Positions 27,601 through 42,600 of a stretch of 64,000 bases of DNA are shown piece after piece. The stretch is from Prostheceraeus crozeri. Its lineage: Eukaryota > Platyhelminthes > Polycladida > Euryleptidae. Numbering within the stretch: the stretch's first letter is position 1; every line of letters begins with the position of its first letter. The notes beneath the pieces were generated by a model. It did not search any database, was not told the DNA's origin, and saw only the letters and a program-made list of their open reading frames with translations. Both the position numbers and the translations under genes were made by a program. The stretch is from the NCBI GenBank assembly GCA_907163375.1, contig CAJQUW010012632.1, forward strand, positions 62,001 through 126,000, written 5' to 3'.

Positions 27601-30600
27601 TTGTGAGGATGACCTCAGTTCTTGTTTCAGGGGTCAAACTCATGGCGCTATCAGAAGAGAGCTTTGTCATCTCCGAATTCGAATTTTCGTCAGACATGTT
27701 AGTAAGTAGTTCAATAAATCAATCAATCTTGTCAGCAAGTGGGAAATTGCAAACATATGTGAAATGTCGGGACGTGTACAAACACGACATTGAGCAAAAA
27801 CACGATTTATTATCTAGTGATTACTCATGTTGTACTTAAGTACAAATACTACTGATTACTCACCGCAAATGTGTTGCCTGGGAGCTTGCGGGTCTTCTGA
27901 GCTTGATTTAAAAGATCTTGAACACTATCAACAGCTTCTTTCGAGAATGTCTGAAATGAAAGATATCAACTTTAGAAAAATGCGAACTGTCTGACAATGT
28001 ATCACTCTGTTTTTTTATATGGGGAAGAATATCATAAAGGAAATCGTCTGTAGGTAATCCACTTTCCTCGGGAATTGATATAAAAGAGCTGTCAACTAGA
28101 CATAGAAGCAGTATAGCTGCTATCCAGACACTGAGTAGAAGTTCTATGGCTCCAAAAAATTGAAAGGGATGACTACAGACAATTCCCTCCTCTTTAAATG
28201 ACAATTCTCAATTTTGTGTGATATATCACGCCCATATTGGATTTAAAATCTGAAAAAACGCTTCAACACATATTTCATGCTTGATCATTTTTCTATCCCT
28301 GAAACTGTGCGGAAAGTAAAAATAGTGAGTTTAATAGATTCTCGTGCATACCAACTTTTGAGTTTCAACTTTGCAAATCTATGAAATTCCAAAATGATAA
28401 TCCAAATGAAAATTTGATGTCGAAATAACAGGATTTTCCCTTAAATTCCAATATTTGCTAACATTCTTGATTTTGAGCTGTCCTAGTTTTTTTTTCTGGA
28501 GTTCACCTTTGGAGATTGTGCAGCAACTTGACTGCACATCACAATGCAGGTTTTCGGAAAGGCCCATAAATATTAAATTACAATACTTAGAGGAAGGACC
28601 ATAATTTTGATGTTTAATACAATATATTTCGTTAGTCAGCAGACAGCATAATCACGGATATAAAAAAGGAAGGTCTGGTTTTTCAGAAGTATCTGTAAGC
28701 CTCATGTTCAAAACTAGTGCCTGTTTTCCGCTGGCAGTTCATGTGCTGTGCAGCAGATGACGAAGATGACTTTGTTATGACGTTTATCGTAATTTCTTCT
28801 GACACAGAACATGACGTCAGTGCTGCAGTGGCAGTTCAGGTGCAGTTCAGCGATCAGAACGAAGTCTATTTCTTTGCAGCCTGCTGCAATGATAGTGTCA
28901 TCTGATTGGTTAATTTTCTACATTTTTTGTTCCATGACTCACTTTGGTTGGACAGTGAAGTAACTGACTTGCTGTCTTGTTGTCTTGCAGTTTGCAATGT
29001 AAATTAGGTGCTGCACATGCGGTCAGGTTCATAGCTATATCATGCTGCGTTTCAGTCACGTGACGGGTGTATCACTCGTCTGCTGCAACTGCAGCGACTG
29101 CCAGTGGAAAGTAGGCTTAAGTCACTGTGTTATCTAGATATCTCAGATCACAGTTTCCCACGCACTGCTCAGACTGAACTTCAGTTTATTTCCACTTCTA
29201 TGATGTCTGCTCCATATCGCTTTCTTTACCCATCTGCTTTTAAATTGCTTTCTTAATAATTTTCCTTATATTCCAATTAAGTTGATGGTTTTCGTTCATG
29301 ACATGATTGTGTATTTCTGAACATTAAATTTTCTTACATTTCTCATACGCTCTTCTACTCTTTCTTTTATCAATCTACTTGACTCTCAGACACATGCGCT
29401 ACATTCAAGCTTATAAGCCACCCATGTTGCTTAGATTTCTCAGGAATTATTTTCAAATTTGCAAAAATAACATTAACACAAAATATTGTGGCCTTTTCTC
29501 TGAGTATTTTCATTTTATCATAATACAGGCATTTGCCGTCTTATGGATGTAATTAAGTTGCCAAAAATTATGCCGATCATAGGTAAGGCACTTCTCAGCT
29601 TCCGCTTAAGACTTAGAAAAGACGGAAATTGAAGAGCTCCGTCCAAACACTGTTAATAAATCCAAAAATTCCAATTATGTATATACGCACGAACCTTTTT
29701 TATCAAGAAATACATCAGAAGATGTAAAAGTCTATTTCAAATACCTACTATCAAATATGAAGGATTCCAATGTGCCATTTGCCCAAGAATTACGTTTTCC
29801 AGACAAGTCATTAATTTCGAATATCGGTAATTGCTAGAATGATCTCTGAATATCGCAATCCAGCAAAATTTCAAATTTTAACTAACAATTAAAGCACCTG
29901 CTTTTATTCTGCGAGACAAATGAAACAAAGAAGTGACAAAACACGCCCATGTATGCAAATGGTCAAATAACGTATTTATTCAAGATAGGGATTCTTTCTC
30001 GATAAGACCTCACCAGAAACGCAACAATTCGTCCATAAATCAAACTAACATCAGATAACTGCTGAATTCCCTCACAAAACCTCGCCATCACTTTCCCTAA
30101 AATTCCAATAATCCAACAGGTTTAATATTCATGGAATAATTGATCCGACGTTTCATTCTGCCTTTTATCAGAGAACAAATATTTGCTCGGCGAAGTAAGG
30201 GGTTTTGATGTTCAATTGAACGCCGGTGCGCCATTGTTACGGAATCGAGGTTAGATGATGTGTTTCAAATTCATGGCACACAGACAGAAAAGAGATCGAA
30301 GTGATGGAACGATTTGAAAGTAATCGATCAATATTTGCAATATTATCAGCATGCAGCACTCGTCTCATTCCACTCAGATTTCACTCGTCTACGCATCTAA
30401 CAATAGTTCGGGGACGACAAAGCTTCGGGAACACCCATTTTGTCGCTCATGAGTTACTTAGAACGAATGCTACCAATCTCCCTCGCATGTTTGTACGGTA
30501 AATTTGTCACATCTAATGTCCTTCCCCGATATGCATCGGTAAGGAAGCGGGGTTCGTACGCTGAGCAAGGTCTCCAAAGGGTTAATATGGAGAAAATTTC

Positions 30601-33600
30601 AGGTTTCGGACGAAGTTCAAGGATGATAAAGCTTCCTACCTATCACTATTGTCGAAATTGACGCAGTTGAAATAAATTCTACGATGATCAGAAAATTTGA
30701 ACCTAATGTCTACACTCCATAAATCAAAATTCCTGTCTCTTTAAAAAAAACTGCAAGCAACGTAAATCTCAACTGGCAACAGTAGCAGAAGTGATGCGTT
30801 CGTTAATGACAATATTTAGATCCAACTGCATGCTAACATGAAATAATTCTCTGTTCGCCTTTCTTACACACTACCTCCATTAACTCCTTCAATTTTGGGG
30901 ATAGCAGTGTCAGCATTTTCCAGTCCAGTCTTCCAACAACGTTGAAGTAATCGTCTGATTAAGAGTAGTTGAGCAGAAAAGTGATTTACTGGAAAAATTT
31001 TCATATGAGACGACGTGTTCACCAGCAAAAACAAGCTTTGCTCAAAAGATACCTGACCATAACAAGGAAGAATGAAAATCTGGACGAATTTCCACACATG
31101 TATGTAGGCTAATTCGATTTTATTGTTATTCGCCCTGTATAGAAACAATCAAATTGGCTTTCTATCTGATCAAATTCACCAAAATTTTACGAATCCGGAA
31201 TTACTTACAAAAAAACATGAAGAGCTAGATCGCCGAGGACATTCAACAATTCAATCAGCACTTATTAATTATTTTTCAACAACTTTGGAGAAGACGAGAA
31301 GTCATGAAGAAGTCTCTAGAAATGATGAGTGGATCGAGACATTTCTCACTCTCAATTGGGATGCTACTGTATATCATGCTAATATACCTAACTGTCAAGC
31401 TGCGAGTCCGCATGAGTAGGAAGATCGTTGGGATTTGCTAATTTGAATGAAGTACACACATGCACCTATCCAAGATCACAACTGCCTAAATATCCACAAA
31501 TTACCACAGAGTAACTGGAGTGGATTATAAGAATGTTCTAATTACGAAATAATGCAGTGATCGATAACATTACACAAACGAAGACTGGCGACTGGAGGTA
31601 AGCACATTGCGAGCAAAACAATTCAAATACAGTCAAACCTCGCTTAGCGACGGTCGCGCCTTAGGATCGGTTTTTTCAGGAACGAACTGTTCATTTCTCT
31701 CGATAGAGCGACCACGCGACACTCCAGATCAGAATACTGAAAAATTGTCCAAATATTTCCCAATTCTTCTTATTTCATGATTTTCTTTTGATAGGGATGA
31801 ATTGACAATGAAAATGACGTTGAGCTATGAAGCCATCATCTTCGGGATGGAATTTGATGTTGACATTTGGAGTGCAAAGCAGTACTTCTTTTAACTAATT
31901 GAGAGCTTAGATCGACATTAATCATGTAGATAAGAAACTCAATCACTGGCTGCAACACCTGCCCCACTATGAGACTTGATTCCTGTGTTAAGAGTGATAT
32001 AATTATCCCTTATAAATATGTTGACTCCTTTACACACTACCGTCTTTTGTCGGCTATTCATTAAAGGTGCAATCTTGACCACTTCACCATCTTTGATGTC
32101 AAGATTCCATTCCAAAGTTTGTTTATTCTAATTACTATGATATGGTGTCCGATTAGTGAGCAGATTCATGTGTCCATTCAGAAGTTCCTGCTAATCAGTT
32201 GTAAAATCTTATCAATGAAAGTTTCCTGTCAATTGTCTGCAACTTTCCAGAGTCCCCAGAGATCCGGGCTTCTGAATCACTTATGCTGTATTCGTTTGTG
32301 ACTTTCTTCTGACTTGTGTGCAGGCATTTCAAATCGCTTAATAAATTATTATTATCATTGTGGAGTTCGTTCTTATTATTGAGGAACAAGAATCCGCAGT
32401 TAGACGTCGTCAATTTACAATTCACCATTTCTTCAGTAAAGGTAAGTGAGTCTACAAATGACTGAAGCGGTGCCTGAAGTAAGCGGTCAAATGTCCCTGA
32501 CACTTTACAGGTATATGTTTGAGAAATTTGTGAAGTATTTCAGATACAAATGAATATTTTACAATAAAGAATAAAGCATTTTTGCATGACAATGTGATGT
32601 GGGAATGGTAGCAGCATTGGAGCAACCCATAACTACTTACTTGATTTTCATACTGCTCATTAAATAGCGTCAATAATAATCTCTTGGCATAGCGACCGTT
32701 TCTAGCGGAACCGAGCGCGGTCGCTATAGCGAGGTTTGGCTGTAGTTGTAGAACATAGTAAAAGGCATTCCAATATATAATATAATATGACTGATAAGAG
32801 CAGGGAAATGAATATGCAAAGAATTGTCTTTTTTGCGATGTAGCCAATCCTTCTCCAATTCTAATACGCTGTTCAGCACGAAAAACAATATATCCATCAG
32901 CCGCATCACTATAACATCAAAACTGAACTACCAAGACATAAACATTTCACAGAAATAGCATGGTGCGAATCTTATCAAGTTAAAGTAAAACTGAACGACA
33001 ATTAAGCTAAGAATGCATTAGAGATGAGAGGCAAGGTCTTAAACAGTATATATAGTCACAGGATGGATTTAAGAGCGGTGATGATGATTTGAAGACCAGC
33101 CTGCTGTTCCCCTGTAATGTTCCCATTATATGTTCCATTGTTAGAGTTCATTCTTGAAATATGAAGCTGGTGTTGTCGTAAACGACCAGCGCGGTCAACT
33201 CTCGACATGCTGAGCAATTGCCTCAGGTTTCAACAGTAAACTCAATCCGACACACGCACAACTTTTCTTCAGCAAAACAGTCCGAGAAAAACCACAAATT
33301 GAATAGTGACGCTGAAAATCGCGAGTCTCTCGGTGGTCCCAGCTATTGGGAGGGGGTCTAGGGGCCGTCAGGTGTTGGGCCAGCCAACCGCCCGATTTCG
33401 GCGGCGAATGAGCTCCGCACACCTGACGGCGGCAACCAACAGGTCCCATGGAGTGAGGCTGTGTAGATGTGTGCGCAGGAGAAGAGGTGTATTGTATTGT
33501 GCGGTTGTGATTTACAAGGGGGGTGAATGAAAAGGTGAAGAATGGACGGAGTTGTGCCAATGTTCTGCATGTGCGTCTGTCGAGTGTCTGGGGATTGAGT

Positions 33601-36600
33601 TAATGATTTTGCTGTTTTTTGTCTGTGACCAAGGTATGTGCCGACGTGGTGAGTGTGTGTTTGAGTGGCTGTTTTGTTGTTACATTGGGTGACTGTGTGA
33701 ATGAGGGTGAATTGTACTTCCCTGTGAATTCGTCTTCCTCCTACTCGTTTTCATACATATAATTTATTTGATTTTATAGAATCAGGTGACCTAATCACGC
33801 CGATAGTACTACGAGAACTGAGCGAATGTATTCGTAGCCTGTCTATATGCCATGCAATTATGCTTACGAATGAAAATCCACGCGACAAGATACTACATAA
33901 TACTACCATATCTGAAAAATCTAGAAATTGGTCAGATGTTTGTTAGAAATCACAAATGTCGATTACAAAAAGAAGCTTCCATGGATCTTTCATACAGCTA
34001 CTACTCACATTGTTCATCGTCACTGAACATCATTCACGCATTTAGTATTAGTACTTTGTAGATAAGAACAATTTAAAAAAATGCAAAATACAGTTACAAA
34101 ATGCTACCATTCACCTCGATAAGGTTAAAATAAAAACTACAATCAATGCGATGTCCAAAGGACTCCAATGGACAGCAGGTACCACACAAATCGACAGGGT
34201 CCTTTATTCATCTTTGCAAAATGCACCCATTGAGATCACCGAAACTGCCCTGAGGACCTATGGGTTGCCCAGCCAGATGTGTGGATTGTGGAGCTCACTC
34301 ATCGATGGAGCGCTGCTGAACCATCATAGGTGACCAAATCACCTCAGAGGATTTAATCTGCAGTGGGAATCACCAGCGATTAATTACATTCTAAATTACG
34401 ACAAAATTCAATAATTCTAAAGTGCATCATTTTTTCATTTGCTGGCATCTTTGAATTGATGGAACATGCTAGCACAACGATGACTGTGCTTGATATCCTA
34501 CTTGCGACTATTGAAAGAATCTATACTGGAAAATATTTCATCCTGTCATCTTATCCTTCAAAACTCAAACGTGCATGTCATCAACTTGCGTTATAAATCG
34601 AAGATTGGATTTCGTTTCATGAAGTCCTCGTGTTGTGCCATAGTTGCTAATGAGCCATCATTCCTGTTCATACCACCTCAGGTATGCATACACAAATCAG
34701 GAAGAGCACGCACACAAGTTTAACGTTCATGCCAAATGAAAGTTACTAGCGGACTCTTCCATTTCCGAGTATGATTTAAAAGGCGACGCCAGAAGAAAAG
34801 TGACCTCTACCGCAGGCAAAAAGGAAACGTGAAGCATTGAAGCGTCCATTTTAGTCTACAAAGAGGACGAAGACGACATTGAAACGAACGAGCGGAAAAC
34901 CGGAGGGGTATGAGTATCTCCATTAAAAGTTTCCATCATGACTCGAGTCGCTGCAAATTATCATAGTTGGCGTATTAAGATAAATAGTACGAGTAAGAAG
35001 CACACCTCGGTGAATATTCCGAATGTCAACCCAAAACCAAACATTGCAGTCGTCTGAGACATCACTAATGAGAGCGAAGCATTTTCTAACTTCAGCACTT
35101 AACGTTGAATTTCGTATCGAGTTTCATCTCTTCCGGTATGTGGAATGCAGTTCCGTTCAAAGGAAATTTAATAAAGAAATACAGAATGGTATCCACTAAG
35201 GCTGTGCGTGGTGCACCGATTCACCGGTTACTTTTGCCTTCACCTGCTATCAGGCCGGTGCACCGAAAAGTGTGAGTTTCGATCCAATTTGTTATTTTAC
35301 AGTATCATTTTAATGACAACTAAATTCTTTCTATCTTATATCCTCGTCACAGCAAACATATAGAGAAAAAACATGCAAGAATTTAAAAAAAAATTGTTAT
35401 GGGGGAGTACGTGCTAATTCCGGGCATTTAATTTCCTTGTAATGAATTTTAGTTAAAATCATGGCTCTATCATAACATAATGTATTTCCCGAGAGAAAAT
35501 TAGGCTAGATTAGATATTTCAAAGAATTAGACAACTCAAGATTGAGGTAAATCCTTTCATAGCCTAAAAATCTCAATTTCCGTGACTTCAGAATCTCAGA
35601 ATGACTTCCTAATGCCGAAATTTTATTCTCGTATGAGATATCATTTGGTGTTGTACACCAACAAATCACTGCATGATAATGGCTTCAAAAAACGTCATTT
35701 GTTAAGGCAGCAGTGTTGCGATTCTTGAGGTAGGACAAAGAACACGCGCACACATATTTGATTGCTGATGCGCCGTAATAAGAATTACGACGGTCAATAT
35801 GTATTTCAGTGAATACGAGGATTCCCAACGTTTCCGAATGCAGTCAGCTACCTCAAAGAGAGGATAAGAGCAGTGTTTTGATTCTTTACATAAGACAAAA
35901 AATACGCGCTCATGTTTATGAATTCCTGCTGCAGGGTATCAAAAATTTCATAAATTTAAAATGCTGAGACGAATTCAATGAAGCTAGTGCTTCAATGAGA
36001 CCAAAAGTTACAAACGTCAGTTACTGTTTTCCGTAAAATTATTCGTATTTCTGCAATAGTCTCAGTATCATGAATTAGATAGCTGTACAGTAGTACCAGC
36101 ATAGGCTTGTAAGTGGTTCGATAGAGGAAATATAAGTCAAAACTAAGATGACTTTTTTTTCATCTATATTGAAAACAATGGATATACGAAATTGGGAAGA
36201 AGAGCAAGAATCTTACACAAATCAATGAACAACAAAAGTTGATTAGCCACATGCAATAAACATTTGAGCATTGCATGTGTAGACTATACGCAAGCAAACA
36301 CTACATGTAAGCTTTCTTAGTTCCAGAAATGAAATATCTAAATGAACAGTAAAATATAATAATTAAAAATTGAGTTGCATCCTCAGTTGAAAAATGGAAG
36401 CAGACCTGAATAGATGCTATTTCATCCAATATCAGGAATGATCAGCAGGCCTAGTTCACATCTCTCAACATCGACACAACTATTTATTTAAAGTTACAGC
36501 CATGACCGGGTAAATTTGAGATTTGCAATTAACAAGTTAGTGAAATTTCGACGGGCATTCATTAAATGTCACTTCAAACACGCTACTGGCAAATCGCCTA

Positions 36601-39600
36601 AGTTGAGCGCCTGCAAATATTAATAAATGCTGCTTATTGCAAACATGATTTTTATATTTCATTTATGTTCATCAGTCAACCCTCATTCTGTAATGCGCTT
36701 CATTAGTTTCATCTTCTTGCTCATTGCTGCAATGTTGCAACATCAATAGTTGCAAATATTTGAGAAAACTGAAAAAAGACTTTAATAAAATATTACAGAA
36801 CCGGGACACGTTCTTCATCGATTTCTACCACCGGAAACGACACATCACAAGGACCCTCAGACCTAGGCTGCATCGACTTCGGAGAAAGACCATCAATGCG
36901 ATCAACGGAATGAACTTTATCCATCGAATGATTCATAGTGATGCTACTTCCCACCGACAGCACTAAACTCATAAATTTTTGATTCTTGAACAATTTTTGA
37001 TTCTCGCATATTCGTGAAATCTAGTAGACTAGCAATTACATCATTATTGTATATTTCGAGCAACATTGAATCCTTCATTCCTTCTATAATAATATATCAT
37101 CAAAAAAGTAAGACTAAAAACCAATAGGACGAAAAACACGCGCAAATTATCAAAAAAACGCGCGAATCGCAAAACTGAAAGGCAGGTCTGTCACCTGAAT
37201 ATCATATTTAAGCCTAAATTGCGTTTAATTCGAAGCGTGAATGTAATAAACAACAGGCCCTATTTTCCAGATTACAAGGATTCAATTAACTATACGAAGA
37301 GCTATCTATAATGCTCAACAGTTTATTTTCCGTCCATACACTAACAAGTGCTTCAGTGTGACGATTTAGAATTTTCGTAGCGAACAGACACGACTGCCAC
37401 AAATCCCATCCATTTATTTGATATTTCGAGTTTCTACATCCGCTTCCATATCCGCCAGCTCAAATCCACCTGCCGATTGCGTAGTTGAGCGACTACTCCC
37501 CACACTGCTAACATTACATAATAAGTTGCATGTCAAATGTTGGTATCTGGATGTCAGTGTTAGCAGTCGAGAAAAGTCTTCTATTTAAGTCTTCTTATTA
37601 TTTTGTTCACTTGTTAAGCTTTCATGTGAGTTAGGAGATGAGGACCAACATCCCTCTTAACTTCTCCGTTTTCAAACGTTTCCCAAGAATTTGTTTTGAC
37701 TATCCTACAAATAATTCTTAACTTTACTTACCTAAATCTTTGTTTTCCTAAGAGTTAGTGATAAGTTTCCGCGCTGACCACAGGCGTGGCATGTGGAGCA
37801 CGACCATGCAATGCTACACCCTTCTGTCCTACAGTTACAAAGCCTCGATGTGTGACCTATCAGACACATGAGGAGGTTTCAGTAGATGCTGTTCAAAACT
37901 GACTATCACACAGAAGCTACTTTGGTTTCTCCTGTAAATTGGTTCACGAAGACTTCCTCATCTCCGACATAAGTCGAAATGGAGCTGAATGTCAAACTCA
38001 GGTTTCATGAAGTACAAGATATTACTCGGTGGCGACTGATCTAATTCCCTTAAGTCGGGTGATAACTGCTGATATGAAACAAAATATGAAATGCAGCACA
38101 GAGTTTACAGCGCTTTGCGGCATATAATACGATAGCACATATAATACTACAATGCCAATTATGATCGGAACATGAACTTTTAACTCAGGAAAAGCAAAGG
38201 AAGTCGTCTTGAATTGATATTTCTTGAAAGAGATTTTTGCGAAGTTAAGTGACAAGCTAGCAGCTCAATGTGTTGGTAATTAAGCATCATTTTTGCACAC
38301 TTCTGCAGTATGTTCGATGTTCTATGTCAAATTGAGTATTGACCACACCGGTCGACACTTGAGTTGTAAAGAATAGAAGCAATTTCAAGCGAGATTTTGA
38401 TTGCAAGCATCGAGCTCTGTAAGCAACCCTCAAAAACAGTAACTAAACAGGGTTCTTTTCATCGACATTCCTTAATCTCAATGATCTTAGATAAGATATA
38501 TAGCAGAGAGCAAATGTCTTCATAATATTTAAACCACAGTTGACGAGACGTAAGTGACTCTTCAAAAGCATTATCCTTCAACATAGTAACGACTTTACAT
38601 TGACTAAAATATACATCGAGAGGAATTACAATAACCGCTCACCAAGAACTAAATATTGCGTTTAAAAAGTCAAAAAATAAATCTGGGCTAATGAGAACAA
38701 TTTCAACAAAGCCATTTTTCAATAATGCGTGTATTTCGCCAACCCGTCTTCTCAATAGATACCGTGATAAATCAGGCACATTTGGAACAACGACGCCACT
38801 GTTTACGTTCTCAAGCGATCAGCGAGAACCGATTGCAATTTAAATACTGGTGTTTAGAGCATTTCCTGATTAATTGTATAGACTATAGGGCTTCTGTACT
38901 TCATAGCAGATCATTGTCTCAATCCTCTAAATGTACTTCTTTTTTTTATCAAAACATACATCGCGTAGTAATTATCATATAAACGGATAACTGACAGAAA
39001 TTAGTGATTAAGATTCCCAGTGAAATAATTGGCAACATTAATAACTTATTTAAGAATAATTGCGTCAACAACCTGTTTCATTGGAAAAAAGTGAATCGAA
39101 TATATTAAGTTCACTGTGAATCCTATAACAACGAGAGTAAGAATACAATCAGTTATCAGGGTGTCCGCGCAAATTTTAATGAAAATTTTCAGGTGTTTTC
39201 CAGGGAAATTTACCAAAAATCAGAGGTCAAATTTGAACGAAAATGTTCAGACTTTCTGCAAGGAAATTTTACTCAAATACACGCGTCAAATTTAAAGGAA
39301 AAATTCTGGGGAAAATCTACCCAAAGTTCTGTGCTAAGGACCATGCATACCATAAAATTAATATTATTGAAAAAGATGTCAAAGTTGGCGTGAAATTGGC
39401 TGAATTTTTAAGGCGCAGGTGATTCGAAATAAAAAATACCAATATATGCATCAGACGGCTACATTATATTTCTCGAAAAAAATGAAAAGTTCGACAACTG
39501 TTCATAGTTAACCATACCACGCAGTTCGGTCTCATTCATGTTGTATACGTTATGATAGGAGACTCTAGTCACTGTAATGTTCTAAAAACAAAAAAATTGT

Positions 39601-42600
39601 ATGAGAATGAAGGTTATATTTGTAACAAAAAATAGACATATGAAAAATAAAATTTGGAAAAATTGGGAACACTTCAACCATAGAGTAAGTATGACTTCAA
39701 CAACTTGCAATTAGTGTTTTATTAAGTCTCATAATTTCCATGAGTTTTCCAGGATTTTCAGGTTTTCCAGGGCAAAGTTTCATTTTCCATGAGTTTTCCA
39801 GGATTTCCAGGGTAAAATTCATCTTCCAGGTGTTTTCCAGGTTTTCAAGATTTTCCAGGGAGCGCGGACACCCTGAGTTATTCTGAAAATTTACAGGGAC
39901 AGTGATTGCTAAGTTGGGAAGGGATAGCCAAATATTATTTTGTTATTGAAAGTGTGATAGTCTTTCTTCGATCTTTTAAAAACTGAACATGGGTGACGAC
40001 CGCTGCTTGCACAACAGGAGTGAAACTAACAATGCGTTATCCAAAGATCAAGTGAATATGTTGCATCGATTGAATCTATGTATCCAAATTTGACGTTCTG
40101 CGTCATCACATCTCCTTAAGTTGTTGATGATTGCGGTTAACTGAGGCATCAGATGTGCGTCTATGTTAGCAAGATTGACTAGACACACAATGAAGCAGTC
40201 ATTGAGACAAGGTTGAAAATTATAACGAATTGCACCTTTAAGTATTCAATCATTGAATGTTAATTTTTCAAAGTGGAGATTCATTCCAAAAGTCATTCTG
40301 CTAGTTATTTGGACATTGCTCTTCCAAACAAAGTAATACAATACATCTTTTATTAGGTTTTTGTGGAAATAACTAAGTGATTATCTTTTGGAATTAACCA
40401 TTCATCGCAATCCGAACTGAAGTAACTTAGGCCAATAACATTAACTACATCGTAGAAGGTTGGACTTCCGCAGCACCTACGGGTTGGACACAGCGCAAGG
40501 TAGAACCTCCGTATCACCTACGAGCTGGACACAACGCAAGGTAGAACCTCCGTATCACCTACGAGCTGGACACAACGCAAGGTAAGACCTGCATAGCACC
40601 TGCTTGCTGGACATCGCGCCAAGAGCACCTGCCTGTTGGACATTGCGCCAAGTAGGACCCACAACATCTCTGGGCTGGACATTGCGTCAAGTAGGACCAG
40701 CGTATCACCAGCGTGCTTGACAAAGACAACACGAAAGACACATGAAGGTATGTAATTTGCGTATTTCTAGCTATTTAGCTGCTGGCAATGATTATTACAA
40801 TATCATCATTTTAAATTACTCAAAATGCAAGAAGCGGCTGTCTATTGTCAAGAACTTACAGAAGTCAAACATCGTGCAAAACAGAATCAGATATGAAATT
40901 TCATGCTATAAGCGATTACACTGCATTAACATATGATTCTGACTCGTCAATTGCTACGAAAACCAAAAACTCTTCGGTATACCTGTAGAACAATAATATA
41001 ATTGATTGATTTGGTAAGATTCTACCTTGTAACAGGAAACCTCATAATCAACTAACGAAAGTGAGAAGACGACAGATCAAGGATATAAACATCCATTTAC
41101 TAATTGAGAAATCGTTTCCATCTTTCTCCATCTATTACGTAGTCGACTTGACAACAAATTACAAATCTCTAAGTTACTGAAATAATATCGGCAAATGTGA
41201 AATTTCATGAAGATTTCGATGAGTGCACAATGCATACAGATTTTGAACAAGCAACTTTAACGAATCATCTTAGCGGACGGCATATGTTATTACCAGAAGC
41301 GAATTCAAAAAATTGGAAATTATAGAAAAAAGATAGCTTGATGATTAGTGAATTAGAGTTAAAAAAAGCTGAACATTAAGCACCCTACGTAATATGGAAT
41401 TGAGTTCGTCAAAATGGCGACTTCGTCATTGAAGGAAAGTAGACGATTTGCAGTTGAGACAGTAATGAACCCAAAGTCAGACATTATGCAGGCAAAGTTT
41501 AATTATGCTGCACAATGTTTCGTGCAGGTTAAACCTAATAAATAAATAAAAAGCTCAGCAGCTGCTTCAATCACGCTTTCCAGCTGGCATGCAATAGTAA
41601 GAAATTAATGCAGATTACATACATCTCACTGAATAATTAAGCGCCACCTGATTGGTATTTATCCCCTTAGATTATCACCATCTGAAAATAATCACTTATG
41701 TCGCATGCCGGTACATAAACTAATAAAGCAGAAACACTGCATGTCGATGTTTCAGGGCAAATGGTCTTTTAAATGCAAAAATGTTCAACCGGTAGACCGA
41801 TCGGAAGAAAATTAACCAGCTGATCATAACATGTTTATAGAACTTATCCACAAATACTGTGTGACAGTATACTGTAAAGTATAATTTGTCACTGAACATC
41901 AATTTCAGCATTCTGTTAAACTTTAAGCCAATGTGTAAAAAAACTGAAATTGAATAAAAAAATTCCTTATAATCATTATAAAATCAAACGGACTCTACTC
42001 GGAACAAAGCAGAGAATCTCAATCTCACCTTTATCTGATTTAAATATTTTGATTTACTACATTTCATTTTGAAATAGCTCTTAATACCCCCCCTCCGGAA
42101 AATGATCGCATAACAAATTTACGCGTGTATCAGCTTTCTAGAATTGACTGGATTGTGAAATATATATAGAGATAGCGAAAAGTAAAATGTGACAAAACAG
42201 TTTGATCATCAACAAAATATCAAGCGCCTTGCAGAATTCTAGTGCATCAACTTTTGAATTATGTTCAATTAAAGCTAATTCGTTGACAGTTTCGTTTCGA
42301 CCTGAACAATGCTAAATTTTCAGTCGTAAGTGGAATTTATGAATAGAATAGAGAACTGCGAAATTCATGAATTTTAAGGAGTTTATAGTAGAATGAAACA
42401 ATGAGTGACTGTGAATATCATTCCTCGAAACTACTGAAGTCGATTGCATTTGCGTTTGATTGTTTGAAAACGTTCTATTTTGCTGACATTTAAGTTATCG
42501 ACCTTTCAAATGTTACGATTCACATGCATTGAATTCACGAATGTAAATATCAAGCATACAGATCTGACTACAGATGCGTACCTAATCAGACACAATCTTG

